DNA of 37,039 bases from Bacteroidales bacterium (lineage in GTDB: Bacteria > Bacteroidota > Bacteroidia > Bacteroidales > UBA10428). Of the stretch, positions 1 through 9,177 are shown one piece after another. The stretch covers positions 1 through 37,039 of the forward strand of contig JAFGTR010000050.1 of the NCBI GenBank assembly GCA_016934055.1. Direction: 5' to 3'. Numbering within the stretch: position 1 is the first letter of the stretch; each line of letters begins with the position of its first letter. Under the pieces are notes generated by a model. That model did no database searches. It worked only from the letters and a program-made list of their open reading frames with translations, and was not told the origin of the DNA. Both the position numbers and the translations under genes were made by a program.

Positions 1-126
1 ACAACCACAACAACCACAACAACCACAACAACCACAACAACCACAACAACCACAACAACCACAACAACCATAACAACCATAACAACTACAACAACCATAA
101 CAACCATAACAACTACAACAACTACA
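1..126. repeat. 9-bp tandem repeat array (ACAACCACA family)
   Basis: Fourteen consecutive 9-mers. The first seven are ACAACCACA; later ones vary as ACAACCATA and ACAACTACA. The array is cut by the window start and ends 11 bp before the TTG start codon of the permease gene. Because the unit is a multiple of three, the permease frame stays open through the whole array and would encode an Asn/His/Tyr-rich stretch, which is unlikely to be translated. The complementary word TTGTGGTTGT recurs near 35228 and 36916. Confidence 0.95.
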
Positions 127-137
127 ACTATCCTCCC

Positions 138-887
138 TTGGAATGGTACATGTACATCCTTGTAGTCCTTGCCGGCATGGTGGCAGGATTCATCAATACC
201 CTGGCAGGCAGCGGATCATTGATAACTCTGCCCTTGCTGATGTTTATCGGGTTGCCGGCCAATGTGGCCAACGGCACCAACCGCATTTCCATTTTGCTGC
301 AAAGCCTGGTGGGATCAGCAGGGTTTAAGAAATACAGGCAGCTTGATATAAAAACGGGTATGTGGCTGGCGGTTCCTACAGTCCTTGGTTCAATTGCAGG
401 GGCCCTCTTTGCTCTTGAACTTGATGACCTCATGATGAAAAGGGCTATCGGCGTTTTACTTGTGGTCATGTTTTTTCTTGTCCTTTTTAAACCCGAAGTT
501 TGGCTTAAAGGCAAGCATACCGTTAATACCGGAAGAATAAACGGATTTACGGTTATAATCTTTTTTATTGTTGGTTTGTATGGCGGATTTGTCCAGGCCG
601 GCGTGGGATTTTTTCTTCTCGGGGGCCTTGTAATGGGGGTCGGTTTCGATCTGATCAAAGCAAACGCTTTAAAGAATCTGCTGGTATTTTTATATACACC
701 TTTTGCACTTGTTGTTTTTATTATCCATCATCAGGTTGATTATAAAGCCGGGTTGATACTGGCTACAGGCAGCATGTTGGGGGCATGGATAGCCACTAAA
801 ATTGCGGTGGAACGGGGAACGGTATTTGTACGGTATGTGTTACTGATAGCTATACTGGCTTCAGCGGTTAAGCTGATTTTTTTCTGA
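138..887 (+). CDS. TauE/SafE family sulfite-exporter-like permease
   Basis: A 249-residue membrane protein of the TauE/SafE family (PF01925), whose members move sulfur-containing or organic anions across the inner membrane; the substrate here cannot be told. The start has the family's pattern: an N-terminal hydrophobic helix, then INTLAGSGSLITLPLL and GLPANVANGTNRI, and a second half-repeat with GGFVQAGVGFFLL near residue 150. Several further hydrophobic helices follow. I place the start at the TTG at 138 because MEWYMYILV fits the family N-terminus; ATG at 150 is the alternative. The frame has no stop upstream within the repeat array. It converges on the tonB-like gene with a 6-bp gap. Family call is firm, start is not. 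Confidence 0.87.
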   Translation: MEWYMYILVVLAGMVAGFINTLAGSGSLITLPLLMFIGLPANVANGTNRISILLQSLVGSAGFKKYRQLDIKTGMWLAVPTVLGSIAGALFALELDDLMMKRAIGVLLVVMFFLVLFKPEVWLKGKHTVNTGRINGFTVIIFFIVGLYGGFVQAGVGFFLLGGLVMGVGFDLIKANALKNLLVFLYTPFALVVFIIHHQVDYKAGLILATGSMLGAWIATKIAVERGTVFVRYVLLIAILASAVKLIFF

Positions 888-893
888 GTGCGC

Positions 894-1709
894 TTATTCA
901 AGCTTGAAATGATAGGTGATGGTACCCGTTTGGGTTTGAAATGGCTGGGCATCTGACTGTATGGCAAACTTCGACTGCAGGGCGGCTTTTCTGGCAGCAG
1001 CCAGTAATTCAGCATCCATTGTAGTCGATCCTTTTTTCCCGGGATCCGCACTGATCACTTTGCCTTCACGATTCACCGTTACTTCAACAACGACTTTACC
1101 TTCTTTCTGAACCCTGAATTCGGGTTTAGGCAGCGACAGGATCCTGCGGTTTGCCAATCCGCCTCCTACCTGAATACCGAGTCCGGTACCGGAACCCTGA
1201 CTGTAATTGTCAGAATCGGGTGATCCTTCCGGACTGCCCTGGTTGCCTGCTCCCTTGTATAATCCCTCCGAAGTGCCGTCTTCCTGTGTTGATTTTCCTT
1301 TTGTGGAATACAATGCTTTTGTGTTGACCTTTGGTTTTTCTTCAACCGGTTTTTTGGTAACAGCAGGCTTTGTTTCTGCAGGCTTTTCAACCGGTTTCCT
1401 GACTTCTTTTTTTGTTTCTTCCTTTTTCTTAACCACAGGCGCCTCTTCGAAATCCTGTGTCATAATACCCTCATCGTCAAATATTTCAGTTGATGTCTGT
1501 GGTGCGCTTGCTTGTTGACCTTCCTGTACTTCATTCATCTCTGGTTCAAGATTGCCTCCGGCCATGGCTGTAGTACCAAAATTTATAAGCATTCCGCCTT
1601 CTGATGATGTATAACTTTTCATGGTGATATAAGACATTATCAGGATAAGGATGATGATGTTGTGCACTATGAATGTGCCCAAAAGGCCGATTTTTCTTTC
1701 GGATGTCAT
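894..1709 (-). CDS. TonB-like energy transducer, C-terminal TonB domain
   Basis: A 271-residue periplasm-spanning protein. Residues about 9-30 form the single N-terminal membrane helix. Residues about 90-135 are rich in Lys, Glu and Pro, as in the periplasm-spanning rod of TonB/TolA proteins. A Gly/Ser-rich linker follows at about 145-185. The C-terminal 80 residues (VVVEVTVNREGKVISADPG onward) are a TonB C-terminal-type domain. In known systems this domain contacts TonB-dependent outer-membrane receptors and passes on energy from ExbB/ExbD. It is the third gene of an exbB-exbD-tonB operon, starting 3 bp after exbD. TolA-like use cannot be excluded because no tolB or pal gene is in view. Confidence 0.82.
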   Translation of the reverse strand: MTSERKIGLLGTFIVHNIIILILIMSYITMKSYTSSEGGMLINFGTTAMAGGNLEPEMNEVQEGQQASAPQTSTEIFDDEGIMTQDFEEAPVVKKKEETKKEVRKPVEKPAETKPAVTKKPVEEKPKVNTKALYSTKGKSTQEDGTSEGLYKGAGNQGSPEGSPDSDNYSQGSGTGLGIQVGGGLANRRILSLPKPEFRVQKEGKVVVEVTVNREGKVISADPGKKGSTTMDAELLAAARKAALQSKFAIQSDAQPFQTQTGTITYHFKLE

Positions 1710-1712
1710 GGA

Positions 1713-2105
1713 CTATTCCGGATTGGTTGCCAGGATCAGTTTGAAATTGTTCTTCCTGGCGATGTTCATAACTTTTACGATGTGCTCAATAGCAACAGAG
1801 CGATCGGTGTGCAACGATATGATGGGGTCTTCACGAAACCTGAGTTTTTTTTGCAGAACCGGCTCGAGCTGGTCAAATTCAACCTGCGTCTTTTCAACAT
1901 AATATTTCAGGTCGCCTGTGATGGAAACAGTTGTGAGGGGTTTGGCCTCCACCTGGCTGTTGCTTTGAGGTAAGAGCAGTTTTAATGCATTGGGGGCAAC
2001 CAGCGTTGATGTTAAGACAAAAAATATCAACAACAGAAACACGATATCTGTCATTCCGGCAACGCTATATCCTTTTTCTATTCTGTTTCTTGATTGGATT
2101 GCCAT
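1713..2105 (-). CDS. exbD: ExbD/TolR family biopolymer transport protein
   Basis: A 130-residue ExbD/TolR protein with a short cytoplasmic N-terminus, one membrane helix at about 20-40 starting MTDIVFLLLIFFVLTST, and a periplasmic domain. Asp20 at the head of the helix sits where the proton-carrying aspartate of the family lies. With ExbB it forms the proton channel that powers TonB-type transducers. It lies between exbB (19-bp gap) and the tonB-like gene (3-bp gap), all on the minus strand, so co-transcription is likely. Length is normal for the family. Confidence 0.92.
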   Translation of the reverse strand: MAIQSRNRIEKGYSVAGMTDIVFLLLIFFVLTSTLVAPNALKLLLPQSNSQVEAKPLTTVSITGDLKYYVEKTQVEFDQLEPVLQKKLRFREDPIISLHTDRSVAIEHIVKVMNIARKNNFKLILATNPE

Positions 2106-2124
2106 GATTCATGAAGTTTAAGCG

Positions 2125-2829
2125 TTATTTTTTAACAGGTTCATGAAGCAGGTCCATGAATTCCATTGTGTTGGCTTCAAGTTTGTTAACAAGTTCTTCT
2201 ACCCTTGCAACCAAATAGTTGTATGCAAAATAGGAAGGAACGCCAACAAAAAGTCCGCCCAGGGTGGTGATAAGTGCGATGTATATGCCGTTGGCAAGCA
2301 ATCCGACATCGAGACTGCTGCCTGCGGCTGACATATCATAAAATGTCTTCACCATGCCCATCACTGTTCCGAGAAAACCAAGCATAGGGGCTCCACCGGC
2401 ACAGGATGCCAGAATAGGCAGGCCTTTTTCAAGTTTATAGATTTCTACCTGTCCGATATTGTCTATGGCAGCTTTAATATCCTGCAAAGGACGGCCTACA
2501 CGGCTGATCCCCTTTTCAATCATACGGGCCAGCGGATTGTCTATTGACTGGCACAAGGCCATGGCAGGTTCAACTTTCCCGTCATGTATATAATCACGGA
2601 TGCGGTTCATGAAATTAACATCCATCTTAGAAGCTTTGCGGATAGCCATGAATCTTTCAAAGAAAATATAGACGGCCACCAGCGACAAGAGGGCAATGGG
2701 AATCATCAACCATCCTCCTTTCAGGGCAAGTTCAAAATATGATATGGTCTTTTCGGTAACCTCAGTGCCCGTTGCAGCATCCACAGCCGCGCCTGTTAAG
2801 TCAGTCTGTAATAACAATGATAATAGCAT
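2125..2829 (-). CDS. exbB: ExbB/TolQ/MotA family proton channel protein
   Basis: A 234-residue protein of the MotA/TolQ/ExbB family (PF01618). It has a membrane helix at about 38-58, a long cytoplasmic region, and two further helices in the segments GGAPMLGFLGTVMGMVKTF and ALITTLGGLFVGVPSYFAYN. The GTVxGM and TLGGL patterns are family hallmarks. It opens the exbB-exbD-tonB operon. About 195 bp of AT-rich DNA separates it from tamB upstream; I saw no clear TAnnTTTG box there, although a promoter for this operon is expected. Confidence 0.92.
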   Translation of the reverse strand: MLLSLLLQTDLTGAAVDAATGTEVTEKTISYFELALKGGWLMIPIALLSLVAVYIFFERFMAIRKASKMDVNFMNRIRDYIHDGKVEPAMALCQSIDNPLARMIEKGISRVGRPLQDIKAAIDNIGQVEIYKLEKGLPILASCAGGAPMLGFLGTVMGMVKTFYDMSAAGSSLDVGLLANGIYIALITTLGGLFVGVPSYFAYNYLVARVEELVNKLEANTMEFMDLLHEPVKK

Positions 2830-3024
2830 AAATTCACAATATTAGTTTGCCTAAAATTATTAAAACGGTAATAATATTAAATTATTTTTAGTATTGAATT
2901 ATTAACTATTATGTCGTGTCGTGTTAACTATATTATAGCCATAGTCATACTGAATTTATTTCAGCATCTCATAAGATTCTGATCCCTGTTATACCGGAAG
3001 AAATGACCAAACCCTGTTGTGCGA

Positions 3025-6000
3025 TTAGTATAACAACTGGCTGTCCTGACCAATATTCTCTTCTGAATCAATTCCTGTATCCTTTTCTTCTTTTTTTCCG
3101 GCGATGTTTCTCCAGTATCGTTGCCACAATTCTTTTACCGTGTTGAATTCCTCTTTGTAAAAGAAGCCCAGTCCCTGTGTATAAGGGGAGTTTTCCTTCA
3201 GAAGATCATTGTTAATATGATTGTAGGTTTTTAGCCTGAAACGTCCGCTTTTCCCCAGCTTATAGTCTATATCGAATTCTCCGACTATGTTGTTGCTGGC
3301 TGATACATCAGCGTTTGTTGTGGCAACATCAACACTTCCGTTTATGCTCAGCCTGTCGTTAAACAACTGGGTTGACAACATAACCTCAACTTCTTCTCCC
3401 CTTACCCTGTCGGGGCGATAGTTGACGCCGATATCAAAATCATTGCTGATCTGCGAAAGCCAGTGACTCAGTTGATTCGACAGCAATTCACTCGCATTAA
3501 CGCCTGCAACATTGGAATAGTTTGAGGCTGATTCCGTCCCTGTTGAACTCTGACCTGGCACAAAGCTGTTCATAACAACCAGTGAGATAAATTGCCTGTT
3601 GAGTTCATCTGATGAATTGATAGCGTTTTTTACTCTCATTTTGATGTCCTCTTCCGACTGTGGCAGATCAATATCATAACGGATTGATGGCTTCATGAGT
3701 TTACCTGTCATTGCAATCATGCAGTCTACATTGGTTTTGCCCTGAAAAGCCGGATTTACTTCAGGATCGAAATCACCGCCAAGTGATCCCAGGGATGTCC
3801 TGGCACGGTATTTTGCTGTGAGGTCAATTGAAGCGTCGACAGGGTCACCGGTCCATCTGATCCATCCACCCGGATCAATAACAAACTTTTTGTTAATGAT
3901 ATTACCCAGTGTGAAAAGGTAATCTCCCTTGTCAATGGTAAAATCGCCGAACATGATGAAATTGCCCGAAGTGCTGATTTTCATATTCAGATTACCCGTA
4001 CCGCTTGCTCTTAGAATATCGCCAACCTTGGGATCAAAAATAATCTGGACTTCGGCATCAGGGGTTACTTCAAGATCAAAATTCATGCGAATACCCGAGA
4101 GATCGACTCTGTATTCGTTAATTCCGGATTCGTCATCAGCGATTGTATCTTCATGGAACAAGGTGATGAAATTGTATTCTGTTAATTCGCCCTCTTCACT
4201 CAGGGGAATATTAAAAACAGTATTCTTTTCAGTTTTTGCCGAGATTTTCAAATCCACATTTGATGGTGACCCGGATATGTTGACAAGTCCTGTAGCAAAA
4301 GCTGTACCGTAAAATAATTTATTATCAGTGCTTTTGGTGTTCAGAAACAACAAATCCTCAGCCTGTATGGCAATGTCAAATTGCAGATCTCTGAAATAAC
4401 TGTTGCGAAGGCTTCCGTTGATAAAGGCCTTGTTCCCATAACCGTCAAAGACTCTCATGTCTCTGAAATAGATGTTATTATTTATAATTTTAATCCTTTC
4501 AGAAAAGTTGTATCGCGATTGAAGATATTTAATGGTAAATGCTGCTTTTTGAAGATTGATTTCTCCGTTAACGACAGGTTTATCGATTGTACCGTCAATG
4601 GAGACTTCACCTGAGGCCATTCCCCGTAAGTTCTCAACAAGTTTTGCCAGGAAGGGATTGAAAGGATCCAGCCGGAGTTTATCAAGTTTAACGTTAAAAT
4701 CAAGTCCATTGTTCAGCAAATAATAATTACCATCAATCAGGACGGTTTTAAGTTTATGGCGTAGTGCGTATGCCTGTATCTCAAGTGCTTTTTTAGCGTT
4801 GTCCCAGGTTGAAATGATGTTGGCTGTCCCCAGTTTTTCTTTATTGATGATCAGACTGTCGATGTTAAGGTTACTGATAATCATCGGGTTTTTCAGTAAA
4901 CTTGAAAAAGATGCTTCGCCGTTAAGGATGCCTTCTATCTGGAGTCCTTTGGCATTTGTGACATTATTAAGGTTTCCGAGATTAAAATTAATGAATGACA
5001 AATCAATTTTGTCCTCAGGCTTTGATGATAAACGACCGTTCAATGTAAAAAGCTCTTCATGATGATTTATTGAAAAATCATTCACAATCAGATTATTGCT
5101 GTCGATGAGTATCTCACACTGGTTAATCATCCAGATTGTATCATAAGTAACTACTGTAGTAGGCAACAGATTGACGGCAATGCGCGGGTGTGAATATCCC
5201 GATGGTTTTGAGAATAAAAGATTTGCGTTAATACTGCCGCGATATACAGGCTCTTCCCAGTTGTTCCAGCGTGCCAGCAGATTAACAGAATCATTATAAG
5301 CATTAGAAATTACGGTGAAGTTATCAAGCATAATCTGGTCATTGAACACCAGGCTTAGTCCGCCTGATTCAAACTCAAGCCTGCCTGTATTGCCAATGAT
5401 ATCGATATAATAATCATTCCAGACCAGATCTTTTATTCTTACCCGCGGTGATTGGCAATGAAGTCCGAATTTCAGTTTTTCTGAATCAAATTCAGCATTC
5501 AGAGTTGTTGTTTCATCAATGTAATATTCGGGCAAAAAGAAATCGAAAATGGGTTTTGTGTTTTTAAAAAGAACAGACAGCCGGAAACTGTTTTTATATG
5601 AATATGTATTGATACGGTTGCTGTCAATCAGAGCAGGCAAATAGTCATGCATGATCTTTTTAAGAAAAAGGCCGGCTTTGGTCAGATCATAAATGCCGGA
5701 AAGTTCAGCATCGACGAAATCGGAACGCAGGCGAAGGTAATTATTTTCTGGCTGAATGTCTGATTGAACGTAAAAATCATAAACCTGGAGCTGTTTGTCT
5801 CTTTTTTCAAACAATGAGTTTAAAAGCCGTATTTCCCCGTTCAGATTGGAAAAGTTATTGCCATTGGCATTGGCTATGATATAAAATGACACGTTGAATT
5901 CCGGATCTGATCTGTCGATATTGAGCGCATAAAGGTTTGCCTGTGTGACGTTGGCGGAAAAGTCATATGAGGCCAGTTTATCTGAAAAATCCACTTTGCC

Positions 6001-7485
6001 GTGGAAGTCGAGGTTTATGTTGGGATCATTGATGAACAATGAGCCGTCAAATGTTTTGTTTAATAGGTTACCTGAGAGTTTTATGTTTTTATACTGATAT
6101 CCTTTCATGTCAAAGGATAAAACTTCGCCTTTTATTTTAGCACTCAGATCATTTCCGGAAGAAAACCCCGTAACAGAGACGGAAGTGTTTATATGGCCGA
6201 TCGTTTCACGGATATCCAGAAAAGAGCCCAGGTCAAAATCATGTGTAATTATTTGTCCGCTGAAACTAAAATAATTGGCCGTGTCCGGTTTAAAAAGAAG
6301 ATCGGATGATAAAACGCCCAGTTTTGTTGTGAAGGATCCGAAAGTCACGAAGTCATCAATAAAGCCTGTAAATTTGCCTTTGTATGATATGCTTCCCAGT
6401 TTGTTCAGCCGTTCAGGCAATAACACCTTTTTGTTGCCTGGTAAATGAAGCGAGGCAATGTCTTCACCGGAAGTCCGGAATTCCTTGAAGTCGGCAAAAA
6501 TAAAGGCTTCCCTGGTATCAGGCAGACCGTTGATGCTGAAATCTCCCCTGATAACAGACGCATTGCCGAAATTTATCCTGACATCCTTTATTTTTAGATT
6601 TTCTATTGTACCCTTTGATTGGCCTGAAAACAGGATAACCTGACTGGTATTGTATAAACCAGGTGCAAAAAATCCAAGATCCCCGAGGTTGAGGTATGCA
6701 TTTTTCAGGCTGGTGACAAGGTTAACATTTTCAAAGACCCCACCATCTTTAAAATCCTGCCAGCTGTCAAATAACAATTGAACGCCATCTCCTTTTAACG
6801 TTGAGAAGGGTGTTTTGGCCGAAAGATTCAGAAATTTCAAATATTGCTTGCTCAGCCTGAAATCGAGGTTGAGGTCATTCAGCTGAAATCCGCTTGCTTC
6901 AATGCATGAAAGCGATTTTACACTGAATGTGGTTGAGTCTTTGCCGGGATGAAAATGATGAAGTGTGGCGTTCAGATTATATAATCTGATATCAGTAAAA
7001 TTAATACCATGATCGGTTTCTTTATAAGGGTATAGCCGAAGTCTGAAACGGCTTTTCTTTAGTCTGATGTTGTTAAGCGCAGTTGTCCAGCCTTGTTTTG
7101 AAGGACCATCACCTCCTTTTAAATGTTCAATTATAAACTGAATGTTGATAAGGTTTGTTGAATCAACGGTAAGCCTGAGGTATGCCTCATTGAGGTTGAC
7201 AGCGTTGACTTTAATGACTTTTTTCATCGGATTGATACTGCGGACTCCAAGGGTCAGGCTTCTGGCAAATAAAAGCGTATCATGATGCAGATCTTCAAGG
7301 TATATGTTTTTCAGCCTCAGACGATATGGAAAAGCGAGATCAACTTCTCCAACAATGAAATCGGTTTTCAGGTTTTTGGAAACGATTGTCATAATATAAT
7401 CTGTCAGCCTGTTTTGAATTCCTTTGTGCTGCAGTAAAATATATCCTGTTGCCGGAAAGGCAAAAAAAATGAAGAGCAAAACCAC
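3025..7485 (-). CDS. tamB: TamB/DUF490 family translocation and assembly protein
   Basis: A 1486-residue AsmA-like/TamB protein. TamB family members are anchored in the inner membrane and form a long beta-rich groove across the periplasm, serving outer-membrane protein assembly and phospholipid transfer. The N-terminus is one hydrophobic helix; most of the rest is beta-rich and repetitive. The C-terminal DUF490 region (about 1050-1440) contains GDYLFTLGNIINKKFVI followed by GGWIRWTGDP, typical of the family. The first standard start in frame is GTG at 7485, which leaves the helix without its usual basic N-terminal flank. The frame runs open upstream to 7533 and encodes KVIKKLLKIF just before the helix, so the real start may be non-canonical (see findings). 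Confidence 0.88.
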   Translation of the reverse strand: MVLLFIFFAFPATGYILLQHKGIQNRLTDYIMTIVSKNLKTDFIVGEVDLAFPYRLRLKNIYLEDLHHDTLLFARSLTLGVRSINPMKKVIKVNAVNLNEAYLRLTVDSTNLINIQFIIEHLKGGDGPSKQGWTTALNNIRLKKSRFRLRLYPYKETDHGINFTDIRLYNLNATLHHFHPGKDSTTFSVKSLSCIEASGFQLNDLNLDFRLSKQYLKFLNLSAKTPFSTLKGDGVQLLFDSWQDFKDGGVFENVNLVTSLKNAYLNLGDLGFFAPGLYNTSQVILFSGQSKGTIENLKIKDVRINFGNASVIRGDFSINGLPDTREAFIFADFKEFRTSGEDIASLHLPGNKKVLLPERLNKLGSISYKGKFTGFIDDFVTFGSFTTKLGVLSSDLLFKPDTANYFSFSGQIITHDFDLGSFLDIRETIGHINTSVSVTGFSSGNDLSAKIKGEVLSFDMKGYQYKNIKLSGNLLNKTFDGSLFINDPNINLDFHGKVDFSDKLASYDFSANVTQANLYALNIDRSDPEFNVSFYIIANANGNNFSNLNGEIRLLNSLFEKRDKQLQVYDFYVQSDIQPENNYLRLRSDFVDAELSGIYDLTKAGLFLKKIMHDYLPALIDSNRINTYSYKNSFRLSVLFKNTKPIFDFFLPEYYIDETTTLNAEFDSEKLKFGLHCQSPRVRIKDLVWNDYYIDIIGNTGRLEFESGGLSLVFNDQIMLDNFTVISNAYNDSVNLLARWNNWEEPVYRGSINANLLFSKPSGYSHPRIAVNLLPTTVVTYDTIWMINQCEILIDSNNLIVNDFSINHHEELFTLNGRLSSKPEDKIDLSFINFNLGNLNNVTNAKGLQIEGILNGEASFSSLLKNPMIISNLNIDSLIINKEKLGTANIISTWDNAKKALEIQAYALRHKLKTVLIDGNYYLLNNGLDFNVKLDKLRLDPFNPFLAKLVENLRGMASGEVSIDGTIDKPVVNGEINLQKAAFTIKYLQSRYNFSERIKIINNNIYFRDMRVFDGYGNKAFINGSLRNSYFRDLQFDIAIQAEDLLFLNTKSTDNKLFYGTAFATGLVNISGSPSNVDLKISAKTEKNTVFNIPLSEEGELTEYNFITLFHEDTIADDESGINEYRVDLSGIRMNFDLEVTPDAEVQIIFDPKVGDILRASGTGNLNMKISTSGNFIMFGDFTIDKGDYLFTLGNIINKKFVIDPGGWIRWTGDPVDASIDLTAKYRARTSLGSLGGDFDPEVNPAFQGKTNVDCMIAMTGKLMKPSIRYDIDLPQSEEDIKMRVKNAINSSDELNRQFISLVVMNSFVPGQSSTGTESASNYSNVAGVNASELLSNQLSHWLSQISNDFDIGVNYRPDRVRGEEVEVMLSTQLFNDRLSINGSVDVATTNADVSASNNIVGEFDIDYKLGKSGRFRLKTYNHINNDLLKENSPYTQGLGFFYKEEFNTVKELWQRYWRNIAGKKEEKDTGIDSEENIGQDSQLLY

Positions 7486-7548
7486 AAATATTTTTAGTAA
7501 CTTTTTGATAACTTTGCCGGTTTTATCAGAAGTTTAACGTTAAAAAGG

Positions 7549-7556
7549 CAAATTTA
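7549..7556 (-). promoter_or_regulatory. Candidate -7 box for tamB
   Basis: On the minus strand the sequence reads TAAATTTG, a perfect match to the Bacteroidota -7 consensus TAnnTTTG, inside the divergent tamB/tsaD gap. The predicted RNA start near 7542 leaves about 57 nt before the GTG start. A -33 TTG at standard spacing is not clear. Confidence 0.4.
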
Positions 7557-7586
7557 GTTCTTTCATACAAATAATAGAATAACAAA

Positions 7587-8609
7587 ATGAGTGCCACGAT
7601 TCTTGGTATAGAATCTTCATGTGATGATACAGCAGCTGCCGTGATTGAGGATGGCTATGTCCTTTCAGGCTCGGTTGCAAATCAGCATGTGCACATGAAA
7701 TATGGGGGAGTTGTGCCGGAACTGGCATCACGGGCTCATCAGCAAAATATTATACCTGTCGTTGAAACTGCCCTTGCTGATGCGGGAAAAGAATTGAAAG
7801 ACATCAGTGCTGTTGCATTTACACGGGGACCCGGGCTGATAGGGGCTTTGCTGGTTGGATCTTCATTTGCAAAGGGCTTATCTCTGGCATTAAACATTCC
7901 CATTATTGATGTAAACCACTTGCATGCCCATATACTGGCGTTGTTCATTTGTCGCAGGGGCGAAAAAAGGCCTTTGCCGAAATTCCCTTTTCTTTGTTTG
8001 CTTGTTTCTGGCGGTCATACACAACTTGTTATAATGAAAAGCCACCTCGAATTGGAAATTATCGGTCAGACCATTGACGATGCTGCAGGTGAAGCATTTG
8101 ATAAATGCGCCAAGGTTATGAATCTTCCTTATCCGGGCGGGCCATTGATAGATAAAATGGCCGGTGAAGGCAATCCTTATGCGTTTTCATTTGGGAAGCC
8201 AGTGGTGAAAGGACTCGATTTCAGTTTCAGCGGATTAAAAACATCATTCCTGTATTTGCTCAGGGATCGGCAGTTGCTTGATGCAGCTTTTCTGGAGAAT
8301 AATCTGAATGATCTCTGTGCTTCACTTCAGCATTCTATCGTGGATATTCTTCTTTCAAAATTAACACATGCATCAGCAAATACAGGGATTAAAGAAATTG
8401 CCCTGGCCGGGGGTGTGTCTGCAAATTCGGGTCTTCGTGACGCATTATTGAAACTGGGAAGAAAACACAACTGGAACGTGTATTTTCCTGAAATACAATA
8501 TTCTACTGATAATGCTGCCATGATTGCCATAACGGGATATTACAAATTCCTGAAAAAGCAATTTGCCCCACTCACAATAACACCTGTGGCCCGTTTCGAT
8601 CAGCTGTGA
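7587..8609 (+). CDS. tsaD: tRNA N6-adenosine threonylcarbamoyltransferase
   Basis: A 340-residue TsaD (Kae1/Gcp family) protein. It transfers the threonylcarbamoyl group to A37 of tRNAs that read ANN codons, with TsaB and TsaE as partners in bacteria. It starts ILGIESSCDDTAAAV, the family's ASKHA-fold entry. The metal-binding histidines are in VNHLHAH (His111 and His115), the nucleotide loop is SGGHT at 141-145, and a late motif is STDNAAMIA. Length is normal. It is divergent from tamB, sharing a 101-bp gap. Confident call. Confidence 0.97.
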   Translation: MSATILGIESSCDDTAAAVIEDGYVLSGSVANQHVHMKYGGVVPELASRAHQQNIIPVVETALADAGKELKDISAVAFTRGPGLIGALLVGSSFAKGLSLALNIPIIDVNHLHAHILALFICRRGEKRPLPKFPFLCLLVSGGHTQLVIMKSHLELEIIGQTIDDAAGEAFDKCAKVMNLPYPGGPLIDKMAGEGNPYAFSFGKPVVKGLDFSFSGLKTSFLYLLRDRQLLDAAFLENNLNDLCASLQHSIVDILLSKLTHASANTGIKEIALAGGVSANSGLRDALLKLGRKHNWNVYFPEIQYSTDNAAMIAITGYYKFLKKQFAPLTITPVARFDQL

Positions 8610-8716
8610 ATAAAAATATAACCTGTTGTTGGGAAAGTTTTAATAACTTCCACCCTGTTGTTAACTAATTATTTAAAATAAATTTGTTATTATTGTTCTT
8701 AATTTTTGAAATGTCA

Positions 8717-8752
8717 GTAACCTAATACTTATACTGGCGTATTAGTTATTAC
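8717..8752. promoter_or_regulatory. Inverted repeat upstream of the SiaC-like gene
   Basis: CTAATAC (8722-8728) and GTATTAG (8739-8745) form a perfect 7-bp inverted repeat around a 10-bp spacer, with GTAA and TTAC further out. It ends about 30 bp before the SiaC-like start codon. It could be an operator or an RNA hairpin; no T-run follows, so it is not a normal terminator. Confidence 0.35.
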
Positions 8753-8782
8753 CAGGCTTTAATAACAGGATAGTGCTATTGT

Positions 8783-9157
8783 ATGGATAATCTGTTGATA
8801 GAGAGTACTAAAAAAACACCTGAAGTATCTTTCAACAAAGATGGAAGGTTGCGTATTAGCGGAAGATCCATACCGGAAGATGCCACTAAATTTTATGATG
8901 ACCTTTTTGAGTGGGTTTATTATTATTGTCAGGAACCCGCTGAATCAACCGTTGTTGATATTGCTCTTGAATACTTTAACAGTGGATCGTCCAAAGCCCT
9001 TCTCCATATCCTCAGAGCCCTGGTTGATATTTCCAAACACGGCCATAAAATTACAGTTAACTGGTATTATGAGGAAGGTGACGATGATATAATGGAAAGA
9101 GGTGAGTATTATGAATCTATCCTGGAAGTTACCTTTAACTTCATTGAGACAGACTGA
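8783..9157 (+). CDS. SiaC family regulatory phosphoprotein (DUF1987)
   Basis: A 124-residue protein with the full DUF1987/SiaC pattern: LLIESTKKTPEVSF, ISGRSIPEDATKFY, VDIALEYFNSGSSKALL and VNWYYEEGDDDI. In Pseudomonas, SiaC is switched by phosphorylation on a central threonine through the kinase SiaB and phosphatase SiaA, and when unphosphorylated it activates the diguanylate cyclase SiaD. Here Ser67, Ser69 and Ser70 occupy that motif. No siaA, siaB or siaD is in the window, so its partners are elsewhere or different. It stands alone between tsaD and a convergent transaminase gene. Confidence 0.85.
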   Translation: MDNLLIESTKKTPEVSFNKDGRLRISGRSIPEDATKFYDDLFEWVYYYCQEPAESTVVDIALEYFNSGSSKALLHILRALVDISKHGHKITVNWYYEEGDDDIMERGEYYESILEVTFNFIETD

Positions 9158-9177
9158 TTTATTTTGTGATTTGATGA

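Noticed and set aside
143..328. Second short frame at the start of the permease gene
   Set aside because: Out-of-frame shadow of the TauE/SafE gene.
2830..3024. Promoter of the exbB operon in the AT-rich gap
   Set aside because: A promoter must exist upstream of exbB, but no minus-strand TAnnTTTG match was convincing, so none is listed.
3929..4312. 127-residue plus-strand frame inside tamB
   Set aside because: Antisense shadow of a clearly coding gene with strong TamB features on the other strand.
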